DNA from: JAAURB01 sp049649525
Lineage (GTDB): Bacteria > Cyanobacteriota > Cyanobacteriia > Cyanobacteriales > Microcoleaceae
Length of the DNA stretch: 64,000 nucleotides
Assembly: GCA_049649525.1 (NCBI GenBank)
Contig: JBARZE010000038.1
Location: 124,001 to 188,000 of the forward strand
Direction of reading: 5' to 3'
Positions 35,686 through 44,808 of the stretch are shown piece by piece (positions within the stretch are counted from its first letter, which is position 1; each line of letters begins with the position of its first letter). Under the pieces are notes generated by a model. That model made no database searches, was not told where the DNA came from, and saw nothing but the letters and a program-made list of their open reading frames with translations. Position numbers and translations under genes: made by a program.

Positions 35686-37014
35686 TTGGCTAACGTAATT
35701 GTCGTCGGTGCCCAATGGGGTGACGAAGGAAAAGGTAAGATCACTGACCTATTGAGTGGCTCAGCTAACGTGGTAGTACGCTACCAAGGCGGAGTCAATG
35801 CAGGTCATACAGTTGTCGTGAATCAGCAGACATTTAAACTGCATTTGATTCCTTCAGGAATTTTGTATCCAGACACAGAGTGCATTATTAGCAGCGGTAC
35901 AGTCATCGATCCCAAAGTCCTGATTGAAGAATTAGATCAAGTTGAAGCCCTTGGAGTCTCAACAAAAAATCTGATGATCGCTCAGACCGCTCATGTCACA
36001 ATGCCTTATCATCGACTGTTCGATAAAGCTTCAGAAGAACGGCGAGGGACACGTAAAATTGGTACAACAGGACGTGGTATTGGCCCGACATACGCGGATA
36101 AATCTGAACGTAGTGGGCTACGCATGATCGATTTAATGGATGCAGAAGGATTACGACTGCAACTTGAATGGGTTATTCCTTATAAAAACTTTGTCTTAGA
36201 AAAGCTATACAATTTACCACCGTTAGACCTAGAAGCAGTACTAGCAGAATATTTAGGATATGCTGAACGGCTTCGTCCTCATATGGTCGATGCTTCTTTG
36301 AGAATTGATCAAGCCATTCGACGACGGGCAAATATCCTGTTTGAAGGCGCTCAAGGAACACTGCTAGACTTAGATCACGGGACTTATCCCTATGTGACTT
36401 CTTCTAACCCCATCTCCGGTGGGGCTTGTGTCGGGGCGGGTGTGGGGCCGACTGTAATAGATCGAGTCATTGGTGTCTCCAAAGCCTATACAACTCGTGT
36501 CGGAGAAGGGCCATTTCCCACAGAAATGATCGATGGTGTCGGAGAAATTTTATGCGATCGCGGCGCAGAATTTGGCACAACAACGGGCCGCAAACGACGC
36601 TGTGGCTGGTTTGATGCCGTGATTGGTCGTTATGCAGTACGAGTCAATGGATTAGACTGTTTAGCAGTTACTAAGCTAGACGTTTTAGACACATTAAGTG
36701 AAATTAAAGTCTGTATTGCTTATGACATTGACGGGGAACGTTGCGAACATTTCCCCAGTGACTCGCGTCAGTTTGCCCGTTGTCAACCGATTTACCAAAC
36801 TTTGCCCGGTTGGAATCAATCTACTTCAGAATGTCGGGTATTAGAAGATTTACCCCAGGCAGCATTAGATTACTTGAAATATTTAGCTGAATTAATGGAA
36901 GTCCCAATCGCAATTGTCTCTCTGGGGGCAGGACGAGATCAAACAATTATTATCGAAGATCCAATTCATGGCCCCAAACGGGCATTACTCCATCCGGAGC
37001 AAGTATCAATGTAA
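35686..37014 (+). CDS. purA: Adenylosuccinate synthetase
   Basis: 442 aa from TTG 35686, chosen because the family begins MANVIVVGAQWGDEGKGK and GGGAGA-like sequence (gtgggagaccc) sits just upstream; an earlier TTG at 35656 would add ten foreign residues. GDEGKGK is the GTP loop, GGVNAGHTV the IMP site, and TTGRKRRCGWFDAV the C-terminal signature. It joins IMP and aspartate using GTP, the first committed step to AMP. Confidence 0.96.
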   Translation: MANVIVVGAQWGDEGKGKITDLLSGSANVVVRYQGGVNAGHTVVVNQQTFKLHLIPSGILYPDTECIISSGTVIDPKVLIEELDQVEALGVSTKNLMIAQTAHVTMPYHRLFDKASEERRGTRKIGTTGRGIGPTYADKSERSGLRMIDLMDAEGLRLQLEWVIPYKNFVLEKLYNLPPLDLEAVLAEYLGYAERLRPHMVDASLRIDQAIRRRANILFEGAQGTLLDLDHGTYPYVTSSNPISGGACVGAGVGPTVIDRVIGVSKAYTTRVGEGPFPTEMIDGVGEILCDRGAEFGTTTGRKRRCGWFDAVIGRYAVRVNGLDCLAVTKLDVLDTLSEIKVCIAYDIDGERCEHFPSDSRQFARCQPIYQTLPGWNQSTSECRVLEDLPQAALDYLKYLAELMEVPIAIVSLGAGRDQTIIIEDPIHGPKRALLHPEQVSM

Positions 37015-37026
37015 TTCAAAATCTGA

Positions 37027-37046
37027 TGGAATACCTTAATATTCCA
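37027..37046. repeat. Inverted repeat after purA
   Basis: TGGAATA and TATTCCA form a perfect 7 bp stem with a 6 nt loop, 13 bp after the purA stop. There is no T-run, so it may stabilise the 3' end or be a weak terminator. Confidence 0.4.
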
Positions 37047-37242
37047 TTGACATGCTCCGCTTTTCGGTAAAATCAATCCGCTAAAAGATAAATTAACCTT
37101 TTCACTTTCGAGGAAAGGTTCGTTATGTAACTCAAACACAATTGCACGATAAAATAGAGTTTAAGCTCAGTGGGTGAGAGTGAATAAAACATGCTCTTAA
37201 CCACTGTTAGAAGGACTGAGTGAATTTCATTCAATAACGCCG

Positions 37243-38649
37243 ATGCAATTACCCACAGATACTCAATCTTTCCCTGCAAGTTTACGCGATATACCAGACA
37301 GCACGCTACGCGATCGCCGCCAAAAACTAGCCAAATTAATTGACTTTCCTGTCGTTTTATGGTCAGGAACTAGCTCATCTCGGAACTTTCCTGCTAATGT
37401 TTATCCCTTTCGAGCCAGTAGTCACTTCCTATATTTTGCCGGACTTCCCTTAGAAAATGCGGTCATTCGTTTAGAAAAGGGTAAACTTGAACTCTTTTTA
37501 GATAACCCTCTGCCGGGCGCTGCTCTTTGGCATGGAGAAACAGACAGTAGAGATCAAATTGCCGCCACCATTGGTGCAGACGCAGCGTTTCCTAAGTCTT
37601 ACCTACCCGAACGAGTAGAAGATGCTGCCACAATTTTAGTACAAGATGCTGCCACACAAGCCGAACAGCATCAAATGCTTGAGCGATTAGTGTATAGTCC
37701 CACTCAAGCCAAAGGAACTGATCTAGAACTGATTCATGCGATGATTCAGCTTCGTCTGACTCACGATACTCATGCTTTAAGCCAACTCAGAGCAGCCATT
37801 GAGGTTACCGTTGCAGCCCACAAAGCCGGAATGGCAGCCACACCCACTGCCACCCACGAAGCGAATATTCGAGGGGCGATGGAAGGGGTGATTATTGGAC
37901 AAAATATGGCAACGTCTTACAACAGTATTGTCACTGTTAATGGGGAAGTTTTGCACAATCAACAGTATCATCATCGAGTTCAACCGGGAGATTTATTACT
38001 GGCTGATGTCGGTGCAGAAACCCCTCTCGGTTGGGCAGCCGATGTCACCCGGACTTGGCCAGTTTCAGGGCAGTTTTCCTCAACACAGCGAGATATTTAT
38101 GATATTATTTTAGCCGCTCACGACGCTTGTATTGAAATTGTTAAACCCGGTATGGAATATGAGCAGATTCACCTGTTATCGGCAAGCGTTATTGCTCAAG
38201 GATTAGTGGATTTAGGTATATTAAAAGGTAATCCTGAATCTCTAGTTGAACAAGATGCCCATGCTTTATTTTTCCCTCATGGTGTGGGTCATATCTTAGG
38301 GCTAGATGTGCATGATATGGAAGATTTAGGAGATTTAGCAGGATACGCACCCGGACGAACTCGTAGCAAACGGTTTGGACTCGGGTTTTTACGATTAAAT
38401 CGACCTTTACAGCCAGGAATGGTCGTCACGATTGAACCTGGATTTTATCAAGTTCGGGGCATTTTGAATCACTCGGAATATCGAGAAAAATACAATGAAG
38501 CGATTAATTGGCAGCAGTTAGACAAATTTGCTGATGTGCGAGGGATTCGGATTGAGGATGATGTTTTGGTCACTGATACAGGGGCAGAAGTCTTAACAGC
38601 CCAACTACCGACTGATGCGAATGCGATTGAGCAAATGGTAAAGAGTTGA
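37243..38649 (+). CDS. pepP: Aminopeptidase P (Xaa-Pro aminopeptidase)
   Basis: 468 aa. N-terminal creatinase-like domain (FRASSHFLYFAGLPLENAV) and C-terminal pita-bread domain with the five metal ligands: Asp in LLADVGAET, Asp in AADVTRTWP, His in FFPHGVGHILGLDVHD, Glu in VVTIEPGFY and Glu in GIRIEDDVLV. It removes an N-terminal residue preceding proline and acts in the cytosol. Starts 228 bp after purA in the same direction. Confidence 0.94.
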   Translation: MQLPTDTQSFPASLRDIPDSTLRDRRQKLAKLIDFPVVLWSGTSSSRNFPANVYPFRASSHFLYFAGLPLENAVIRLEKGKLELFLDNPLPGAALWHGETDSRDQIAATIGADAAFPKSYLPERVEDAATILVQDAATQAEQHQMLERLVYSPTQAKGTDLELIHAMIQLRLTHDTHALSQLRAAIEVTVAAHKAGMAATPTATHEANIRGAMEGVIIGQNMATSYNSIVTVNGEVLHNQQYHHRVQPGDLLLADVGAETPLGWAADVTRTWPVSGQFSSTQRDIYDIILAAHDACIEIVKPGMEYEQIHLLSASVIAQGLVDLGILKGNPESLVEQDAHALFFPHGVGHILGLDVHDMEDLGDLAGYAPGRTRSKRFGLGFLRLNRPLQPGMVVTIEPGFYQVRGILNHSEYREKYNEAINWQQLDKFADVRGIRIEDDVLVTDTGAEVLTAQLPTDANAIEQMVKS

Positions 38650-38698
38650 GGCGCTCGCTCCGCTCGGCGGTAGCCGTATCGCCCATCATATCAAAGTT

Positions 38699-38728
38699 AT
38701 CAAAACATCTACTATCAAAACATCTACT
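38699..38728. repeat. Two direct copies of atcaaaacatctact
   Basis: An exact 15 bp unit is present twice in tandem, 50 bp after the pepP stop. It looks like a simple slippage duplication. Confidence 0.85.
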
Positions 38729-38751
38729 ATAGCTTACCAAAAGCGACCTCT

Positions 38752-38880
38752 CTATTGCTGGGAAATTAGAACGCTCCAAGCGCGCACGCCATCGCTACTG
38801 AGTATAGCTAAATGCTTTTGTACAACAGCCGTAGAGGGAAATCGCTGGCCGTTTTCATACCGTTTATTCATCCCTTTCAT
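38752..38880 (-). CDS. Possible small protein of 42 aa (unrecognised)
   Basis: A frame from ATG 38880 (alternative ATG 38871) to TAG encodes KRYENGQRFPSTAVVQKHLA followed by ILSSDGVRAW. The look is of a small conserved piece with an HTH-like helix pair rather than random sequence, and it could equally be the remnant of a longer gene. I do not recognise the family. Confidence 0.25.
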   Translation of the reverse strand: MKGMNKRYENGQRFPSTAVVQKHLAILSSDGVRAWSVLISQQ

Positions 38881-38914
38881 CTTTAATGCTCGTTATAATT
38901 AAAACGGAAAATTT

Positions 38915-38935
38915 CCCCGTGCATTGATGCCGGGG
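38915..38935. repeat. GC-clamped hairpin, mobile-element-like
   Basis: CCCCG-t-GCAT, loop tg, ATGC-CGGGG: a nine-pair stem with one bulge. Similar in form to the end hairpins of the two tnpB elements in this window, but no transposase lies beside it. No T-run follows, so a terminator is unlikely. Confidence 0.45.
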
Positions 38936-39037
38936 AGAATCTTACAGTAGCATGGCGGGTCACTGCAAGTATAGAATTTATGCAGTTGAGGTGATAAACA
39001 GTTGAGGCTATAATCTTGAATGAAACGAGTTAGATTA

Positions 39038-39436
39038 TTACTCTTCTATATCATCACCATCAACTTGCTTCAGATGAATATGCTTACGTCCAAGAGAGAT
39101 TTCAAACTCATCACCCGGCTCTAAATCCATCTGCTTAGTGTAAGCTGCACCAATGAGAAGATTACCGTTTGATTGCACACTAATACGATAACTCGCAGAG
39201 CGTCCTCCCCTACCATTACCTTGTTGTTTACCATCCAACTCAATACCTTCTGCATCAATTAAGGCATTGAGAAACTTCATCATATTAACCCGTTCTACAC
39301 CATTCTTTGTGAGGGTATAGTAACCACATTCTCTGGCTTTCTCTTCTTTACTTATGTTTTCAAGACCTTTAACTTTCTCCAATAATTCTGCCCCGGTTAG
39401 CGGTTCAGGTTGACCCTTTTTATTTTTACTAGCCAT
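39038..39436 (-). CDS. cyAbrB-family transcriptional regulator
   Basis: 132 aa. The N-terminal half (LTGAELLEKVKGLENISKEEKARECGYYT) is the cyanobacteria-specific cyAbrB part, and residues about 88-128 (SYRISVQSNGNLLIGAAYTK, then EPGDEFEISLG) are the AbrB-like DNA-binding fold, here C-terminal. cyAbrB proteins regulate carbon/nitrogen balance, hydrogenase and light-response genes. AAGGA precedes the ATG. A 7 bp inverted repeat lies 57-86 bp upstream and may be an autoregulatory site. Which of the two cyAbrB clades it belongs to is not certain. Confidence 0.92.
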   Translation of the reverse strand: MASKNKKGQPEPLTGAELLEKVKGLENISKEEKARECGYYTLTKNGVERVNMMKFLNALIDAEGIELDGKQQGNGRGGRSASYRISVQSNGNLLIGAAYTKQMDLEPGDEFEISLGRKHIHLKQVDGDDIEE

Positions 39437-39492
39437 TAACAGTTCCTTTCAATCTTAGCGTGATGTATTGTTTAACATTTGTAAGAACACTA

Positions 39493-39522
39493 ATTACGCG
39501 AAATAAATGATTATTGCGTAAT
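39493..39522. promoter_or_regulatory. Inverted repeat upstream of cyAbrB gene (candidate operator)
   Basis: ATTACGC (39493-39499) and GCGTAAT (39516-39522) are perfect inverse copies 16 bp apart, placed 57-86 bp before the cyAbrB start codon. The arms lie about one and a half helical turns apart. Function is inferred only from position and symmetry. Confidence 0.35.
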
Positions 39523-39906
39523 CTGTACTTGTTAAACTATATTACACTAATTCGCTAAAATATACATCTTTTTTCCAACATTTTTTATAGATATAATGAT
39601 CTTTAAGCAATTGCCTTAGAAACTCTAGGGATCACTTTTGCTCTGTAAAGCAGTGGAATAGAAGCTTTCAGCATACTGAGTAATTACTCAACACAAAGTC
39701 GAGAGATAAAATTAGTATTTGTCTATTAGAGAGTCAACTCCGAGTATATATATTGATAGACGGGTTGTTCATAGATAGCTTGATAGTCACCCCCAGCATC
39801 TCACGGTGATGTTTATATTGTGCAACTCACACAATAGTTGGCATCGGCAAGACTGCCTAAAAGCTGATAAACTAACTTCTAAAGTGGGTAATTAGCAATA
39901 CTATTG
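39523..39906. other. Divergent intergenic region cyAbrB-rrf2
   Basis: About 380 bp of AT-rich DNA with no coding frame I can support. It should hold the promoters of both divergent regulators. Confidence 0.5.
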
Positions 39907-40350
39907 ATGAAATTAACAACTCGAGGACATTACAGTGTTAAAGCACTCTTAGATCTGAGCTTACAACACAATTACGGCCCGACATCAGTTTCCGCCATCG
40001 CCGACAGACAAAAACTACCTGCTCCCTATTTAGAAAAGCTATTGATACAATTGCGACAAGCCGGTTTAATTCGATCAATTCGAGGGGCTTATGGCGGATA
40101 TCAGTTAGCGCAGTTACCATCTCAAATTTCTTTAGGACAAATTTTAGAAGCAGTTGGAGAAAGCATTGAACCTTTACCTCGTCATCAAGCTGATCTAGAA
40201 CTAGCAGAAGACTGGGTGACTTTTACATTATGGAATAGACTCACTTCAAAGCTCAAAGAAGCCCTTTATAGCATCTCCTTAGAAGATCTTTATTATGATG
40301 CTCGCAGTTGGCAAGCTGCCCTAGGTGAGGAAACAAGCTTTGTTGTTTAA
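39907..40350 (+). CDS. Rrf2-family transcriptional regulator without Fe-S cysteines
   Basis: 147 aa from ATG 39907 (a TTG precedes it directly). MKLTTRGHYSVKALLDLSLQ and the winged helix AIADRQKLPAPYLEKLLIQL, then RGAYGGYQLA, define Rrf2. The three cysteines that bind the Fe-S cluster in IscR/NsrR/RirA are absent; there is no cysteine in the protein, so it cannot sense through such a cluster. Upstream of cbiB by 32 bp, same strand, so it may be co-transcribed with it. Confidence 0.9.
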   Translation: MKLTTRGHYSVKALLDLSLQHNYGPTSVSAIADRQKLPAPYLEKLLIQLRQAGLIRSIRGAYGGYQLAQLPSQISLGQILEAVGESIEPLPRHQADLELAEDWVTFTLWNRLTSKLKEALYSISLEDLYYDARSWQAALGEETSFVV

Positions 40351-40382
40351 TATTTGATCCTCTTTTGCAATGACTTTAGCTG

Positions 40383-41420
40383 ATGTTTTTTATTTCTGAA
40401 GTGGCAACTCTGGCCTCTTGGGTCACACAATTTTATCCGATTTTGATGATCGTGATTGCGGCCTTCCTCGATTACAAAATTGGCGATCCTAAAAAATGGC
40501 TACATCCTGTACAGCTTATGGGGAAGGTGATTGAGGTGTATACACAGATAGTATTGACTCATATAAAAAATCCCCTCAGTCAAAAGATAGCAGGAATATT
40601 ACTGACAATTGGACTAATTTTTTGTAGCGGGTTTGCGGGTGGGTTACTAATTAAAATTGTCAAGGTTCAACTAGCCCCCTATAATCTCGATCAAATTGGA
40701 CAAATTATTCTAGAAAGTATCTTACTGGCAAGTTGTTTTGCGGGCCGAAGTTTGAGAGATGCAGCAGTTGAGGTTTTACATCCCTTACAGCAGGGTGATA
40801 TTATCCAAGCACGTCAACAACTGAGTTACTACGTCGGTCGTGATACTGAAAATTTATCAACTGCAGAAATTCTCCGTGCTATCTTAGAAACCGTGACTGA
40901 AAATGCAACAGATGGTGTTATGGCTCCTTTATTTTATGCCTTAATCGGTATAATTTTCATTCCACTTGGAAGTATACCTCTAGCACTGGCTTATAAGGCT
41001 GCAAGCACACTAGATTCAATGATCGCTTATCAAGAATATCCTTACACTCATCTGGGGTGGTTTAGCGCAAAATTAGAAGATATTCTCACTTGGCTGCCCT
41101 GCAGATTAACCGTAATTACGATTGCTTTACTCTCCGGAAAACCGCTATTCGTTTGGCAAATTTGTCAACGCGATGCCATCTATGATCCCAGTCCAAATGC
41201 CGGCTGGAGTGAATGCGCCTATGCTGCTACTTTAGGGGTGCAATTAGGAGGGGAAAATCAGTATCGAGGCATAACCAAATACAAGCCGATTCTGGGAGAT
41301 TCTATCAATGAAATTACCCCAGAGACGATTAATCACGCTCTGCGGTTGACTCGCTGGAGTTTTTTAATCTGGATAGGATTATTTATGATCGGATATAGCA
41401 GCATTCACGCTATCTCCTAA
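40383..41420 (+). CDS. cbiB: Adenosylcobinamide-phosphate synthase
   Basis: 345 aa, integral membrane. FLDYKIGDPKKWLHPVQLMG, then YYVGRDTENLSTAEILRAIL with ETVTENATDGVMAPLFYALI are family signatures, and the end of the protein has GGENQYRG. It attaches aminopropanol (phosphate) to the corrin ring in cobalamin or pseudocobalamin synthesis. cobU, the next step, is 5.4 kb downstream. Also called cobD. Confidence 0.92.
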   Translation: MFFISEVATLASWVTQFYPILMIVIAAFLDYKIGDPKKWLHPVQLMGKVIEVYTQIVLTHIKNPLSQKIAGILLTIGLIFCSGFAGGLLIKIVKVQLAPYNLDQIGQIILESILLASCFAGRSLRDAAVEVLHPLQQGDIIQARQQLSYYVGRDTENLSTAEILRAILETVTENATDGVMAPLFYALIGIIFIPLGSIPLALAYKAASTLDSMIAYQEYPYTHLGWFSAKLEDILTWLPCRLTVITIALLSGKPLFVWQICQRDAIYDPSPNAGWSECAYAATLGVQLGGENQYRGITKYKPILGDSINEITPETINHALRLTRWSFLIWIGLFMIGYSSIHAIS

Positions 41421-41489
41421 TTAAGAATAAAAATTCTCTTCACCCAACCGCCTCTATCTTTAGAATGATCTACTGTAATTGACTAAGCT

Positions 41490-42023
41490 ATGAGCAAAAT
41501 TGTTGAAATCTTGTCAGCCGACGAACTCCGACGTACAATTAATCGATTAGCGTCTCAGATCATTGAAAGGTGTGGCGATCTATCCAATATTGTCTTGCTC
41601 GGTATTTACACTCGAGGAGCTCCATTAGCTCAACTTTTAGCCAAACAAATTCAACTCTTAGAACAAGTCGAAGTTGCCATCGGTGCCATTGATATTACCT
41701 TCTATCGAGACGACTTAGATAAAGTAAAAACTCGTACCCCCGCCCAAACTAAAATTCCGGGTGACTTAACCGGGAAAATCGTTGTATTAGTTGATGATGT
41801 GATTTATAGTGGGCGTAGTATTCGTGCCGCTCTCAATGCCGTCAACGAATATGGTCGTCCAGAAAAGATTTTACTAGTTGTTTTACTCGACCGTGGTCAT
41901 CGTCAGCTTCCGATTCATCCCGATTTCGTGGGTAAAGAATTGCCCACCGCCAGGGAAGAACAGGTTAAAGTGTCTCTTGAAGAGGTTGATGGATTTGATC
42001 GAGTCGAACTTATTGGATTATGA
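41490..42023 (+). CDS. pyrR: PyrR bifunctional regulator / uracil phosphoribosyltransferase
   Basis: 177 aa. The PRPP-binding loop reads VVLVDDVIYSGRSIRAAL. IVLLGIYTRGAPLAQLLAKQ near residues 37-56 and DITFYRDDL are PyrR-specific. In Gram-positive bacteria PyrR binds pyr mRNA to attenuate transcription; in cyanobacteria it may serve mainly as a uracil phosphoribosyltransferase. No pyr operon is adjacent. Confidence 0.93.
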   Translation: MSKIVEILSADELRRTINRLASQIIERCGDLSNIVLLGIYTRGAPLAQLLAKQIQLLEQVEVAIGAIDITFYRDDLDKVKTRTPAQTKIPGDLTGKIVVLVDDVIYSGRSIRAALNAVNEYGRPEKILLVVLLDRGHRQLPIHPDFVGKELPTAREEQVKVSLEEVDGFDRVELIGL

Positions 42024-42123
42024 GTCAGATTGAGACGGGGAAAGCTGTTACTCTAATGAGAAGAATCATCTGTTCCCTACTTCTCTATAATCTATAATCT
42101 GTAATATTCCCTCGAAATGTCTC

Positions 42124-43680
42124 ATGATCGAAGCTCGGCAAGAACAAATTCATCGTTTTATTGTGACTGCTGAACAGATGCAAGCAATTGAAGAGCGCAT
42201 CTTTAAAGCGGGAATGCCTGTAGCAGCTTTAATGGAAAAAGTTGCAGGAAAAATTACCCAACGTATTTTACAAATTTGGCAAGCAGAACAATCCTACTCG
42301 GTTCAATCTGTCGGAGTATTAGTTGGCCCAGGTCATAACGGTGGCGACGCTTTGGTGATTGCACGGGAGTTATGGTTTCAAGGATATAAAATTAAAATTT
42401 ATTGTCCCTTTAACAGACGCAAAGATTTAACCGGAACCCACGCTCAGTATATTAGTAGTCTACGAATACCGATTGTTGATGATATTCGTTTATTGAAGGA
42501 TTGTGATACTTTGATTGATGGGTTATTCGGATTTGGCTTAGAACGAGAAATTTCGGGTTCAGTTGCCGCAGCAATTGATCAGCTCAATCAATGGAATCAG
42601 CCTGTTTTTAGCATTGATTTACCTTCTGGATTGCATACCAATACAGGCAAAGTGCTGGGAATAGCAGTCAGAGCAACTCGTACATTTTGTTTAGGACTGT
42701 GGAAACTTGCTTTTCTACAAGACCAGGCGCTTGAATATCTGGGTGAAACAGAATTGATTGATTTTGATATTCCTTTGGTCGATGTTAAAGCAGTATTGGG
42801 TCAGTGTGCAACCGTTCGCCGCATTACCAAACAAACAGCCCTCAGCTCTTTACCCTTACCCCGTCACCCCCTCGCCCATAAATATAAAACAGGTCATCTT
42901 TTACTTATTGCCGGATCTAGACGATACACCGGAGCAGCGATTTTAGCTGGATTAGGCGCAAGAGCTAGTGGTGTGGGGATGTTATCAATTGCTGTGCCCA
43001 AATCGATTAAACCACTGCTGAGTATGCAACTACCAGAGGCTTTAATTATCAGTTGCCCAGAATATGACGATGGGATTATTCGAGAGCTTCCCCAAGAGGT
43101 CGATTTAAGTCAATATGATGCCATTGCTTGTGGGCCGGGTTTAACCACAGAAGCGCTGAGCGTCGTACAGGATGTTTTGAATAGCGACCGCCCTCTGGTT
43201 TTAGATGCAGATGCGTTAAATATTTTAGCTCAGATGAAACCCATTGCCACCTTATCCCAGCGCCACGCCCCTACTGTCATTACGCCTCATCCCGGAGAAT
43301 TTAAGCGTTTATTTCCTCAACTCGCCCTTGAGTTAGAGAATCGCATTTTAGCCACCCAAAAAGCCGCTCAACTCAGTGGTATTGTGGTGGTGTTAAAAGG
43401 TGCCCGAGTGTGTGTCGGTACTTCTAATGCCGTTACAATTAATCCCCATAGTACTCCCGCACTCGCCAGAGGAGGCAGTGGAGATGTATTGACCGGGTTG
43501 ATGGGGGGTTTACTCGCTCCTGCATCCCTGACTCAGCAGTCGATCGTCAATACTGTACAATCTGCTTTATGGTGGCACGCTCAAGCGGGAATAAGAGCCG
43601 CTCAAGAACGGACTGAGTTGGGAGTCGATGCGTTTACATTAACTCAATACTTAAATTTAAAAGTATTACAGGAGCAATGA
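42124..43680 (+). CDS. nnr: Bifunctional NAD(P)HX epimerase/dehydratase
   Basis: 518 aa, the two-domain form. The N-terminal YjeF epimerase (residues 1-230) shows GPGHNGGDALVIARELWFQ and DGLFGFGL. The C-terminal ADP-dependent dehydratase (240-518) shows HLLLIAGSRRYTGAAILAG, TVITPHPGEFKRL and LARGGSGDVLTGLMGG. It repairs hydrated NAD(P)H. Starts 100 bp after pyrR. Confidence 0.94.
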   Translation: MIEARQEQIHRFIVTAEQMQAIEERIFKAGMPVAALMEKVAGKITQRILQIWQAEQSYSVQSVGVLVGPGHNGGDALVIARELWFQGYKIKIYCPFNRRKDLTGTHAQYISSLRIPIVDDIRLLKDCDTLIDGLFGFGLEREISGSVAAAIDQLNQWNQPVFSIDLPSGLHTNTGKVLGIAVRATRTFCLGLWKLAFLQDQALEYLGETELIDFDIPLVDVKAVLGQCATVRRITKQTALSSLPLPRHPLAHKYKTGHLLLIAGSRRYTGAAILAGLGARASGVGMLSIAVPKSIKPLLSMQLPEALIISCPEYDDGIIRELPQEVDLSQYDAIACGPGLTTEALSVVQDVLNSDRPLVLDADALNILAQMKPIATLSQRHAPTVITPHPGEFKRLFPQLALELENRILATQKAAQLSGIVVVLKGARVCVGTSNAVTINPHSTPALARGGSGDVLTGLMGGLLAPASLTQQSIVNTVQSALWWHAQAGIRAAQERTELGVDAFTLTQYLNLKVLQEQ

Positions 43681-44067
43681 TCTTTTCTACTCCAGTTGCA
43701 CTTTTTGTCTATTTTAATATTTTTTATCCTACACTGATGATCGGTGTAGTTTATTGCAAGTAGACATTGATTGACTCTCGACCTGCTAAAATAGAGACTA
43801 TATTTTTTTCCTCATTGAAGCAGTTTGAAACCTGAAAAGAGTCGATGAATTAGGGAAAGTTGCCGCCAAAAATTAGAGCAATTTTTTAGCCCTCTATTAA
43901 TGCGAATTCAAGATTTACGGCGCTTATGACTTCCCAACAATCCGGGTAAAATTACCAAACAATGTCAAGTGTTACTGAGGTTGGGAAAACCGATCTATAT
44001 AATGATTAATTTTAGATTAAAAGTTCGCTAAATTGAAGATAAAATATAAAGTTTAAATTTAGAATCT
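43681..44067. other. Intergenic region nnr-response regulator
   Basis: About 390 bp, AT-rich, without a coding frame or clear repeat that I can support. It presumably contains the response-regulator promoter. Confidence 0.5.
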
Positions 44068-44808
44068 ATGTCAAGTCAAATGGACGGAAATACCCCGGAA
44101 ACAGCAGAACTACCTGTCACTCCTGCTCGCTTATTGATTGTCGATGATGAGCCGGGACTCAGAGAAGCAGTACAACTCTATCTCGAAGATAGTGGCTTTA
44201 CGGTCCATGTTGCCAGTAACGCTCGTCAAGGTTGGGAGTTATTAGAACAAAATTTACCCGACTTAGTGATTAGTGATATCATGATGCCAGAAGTCGATGG
44301 TTATCAATTCCTCGAACAACTACGTGAAGATACCCGCTTCAAGACTTTACCTGTTATTTTTTTAACCGCTAAAGGCATGACAACAGACCGAATTCAGGGG
44401 TATCAAGCCGGTTGTGATGCTTATATTTCTAAACCCTTTGACCCCGAAGAATTAGAGGTTATTGTTCGCAATTTACTCGAACGTCGCGCCGCAATTCAAG
44501 CCAGTAGTGGTGATGGTAGTCCGGATATTACGGCGTTGGCTGGTCAAATTGCCCGGATTGAAAATATGTTAAAAGGTAAAACAGGAATTACTCAAACTCC
44601 ACCGCCGATCAAAATTGACCTCACCCCTCGAGAGCAAAGTGTGTTAGATTTAGTCGCCCAGGGGTTGATGAACAAAGAAATTGCCCGTAACTTAGAGACC
44701 AGTGTGCGGAATGTGGAAAAATACGTCAGTCGCTTATTTACTAAAACAGGAACAAATAGCCGCACAGAATTAGTTCGCTATGCCCTCGAACATGGACTTA
44801 CAAAGTAA
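44068..44808 (+). CDS. NarL/LuxR-type response regulator, Rre1/Ycf29-like
   Basis: 246 aa. Receiver domain (about 20-140) with acidic pair DDE, phospho-acceptor Asp in VISDIMMPEVDG, Thr in IFLTAKG and Lys in YISKPFDP. After a linker the LuxR helix-turn-helix reads LTPREQSVLDLVAQGLMNKE, then SVRNVEKYVSRLFTKTGTNS. That wing is diagnostic for the Rre1/Ycf29 group also found in red-algal plastids, which responds to stress through Hik2/Hik34-type kinases in Synechocystis. Stands alone. Confidence 0.88.
   Translation: MSSQMDGNTPETAELPVTPARLLIVDDEPGLREAVQLYLEDSGFTVHVASNARQGWELLEQNLPDLVISDIMMPEVDGYQFLEQLREDTRFKTLPVIFLTAKGMTTDRIQGYQAGCDAYISKPFDPEELEVIVRNLLERRAAIQASSGDGSPDITALAGQIARIENMLKGKTGITQTPPPIKIDLTPREQSVLDLVAQGLMNKEIARNLETSVRNVEKYVSRLFTKTGTNSRTELVRYALEHGLTK

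Larger units (their letters stand above)
38650..39037. other. Intergenic region with direct repeat and hairpin
   Basis: About 390 bp. It contains a 2 x 15 bp direct repeat (38699-38728), a possible 42-codon minus-strand frame (38752-38880) and a GC-clamped hairpin (38915-38935). No established gene. Confidence 0.5.
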
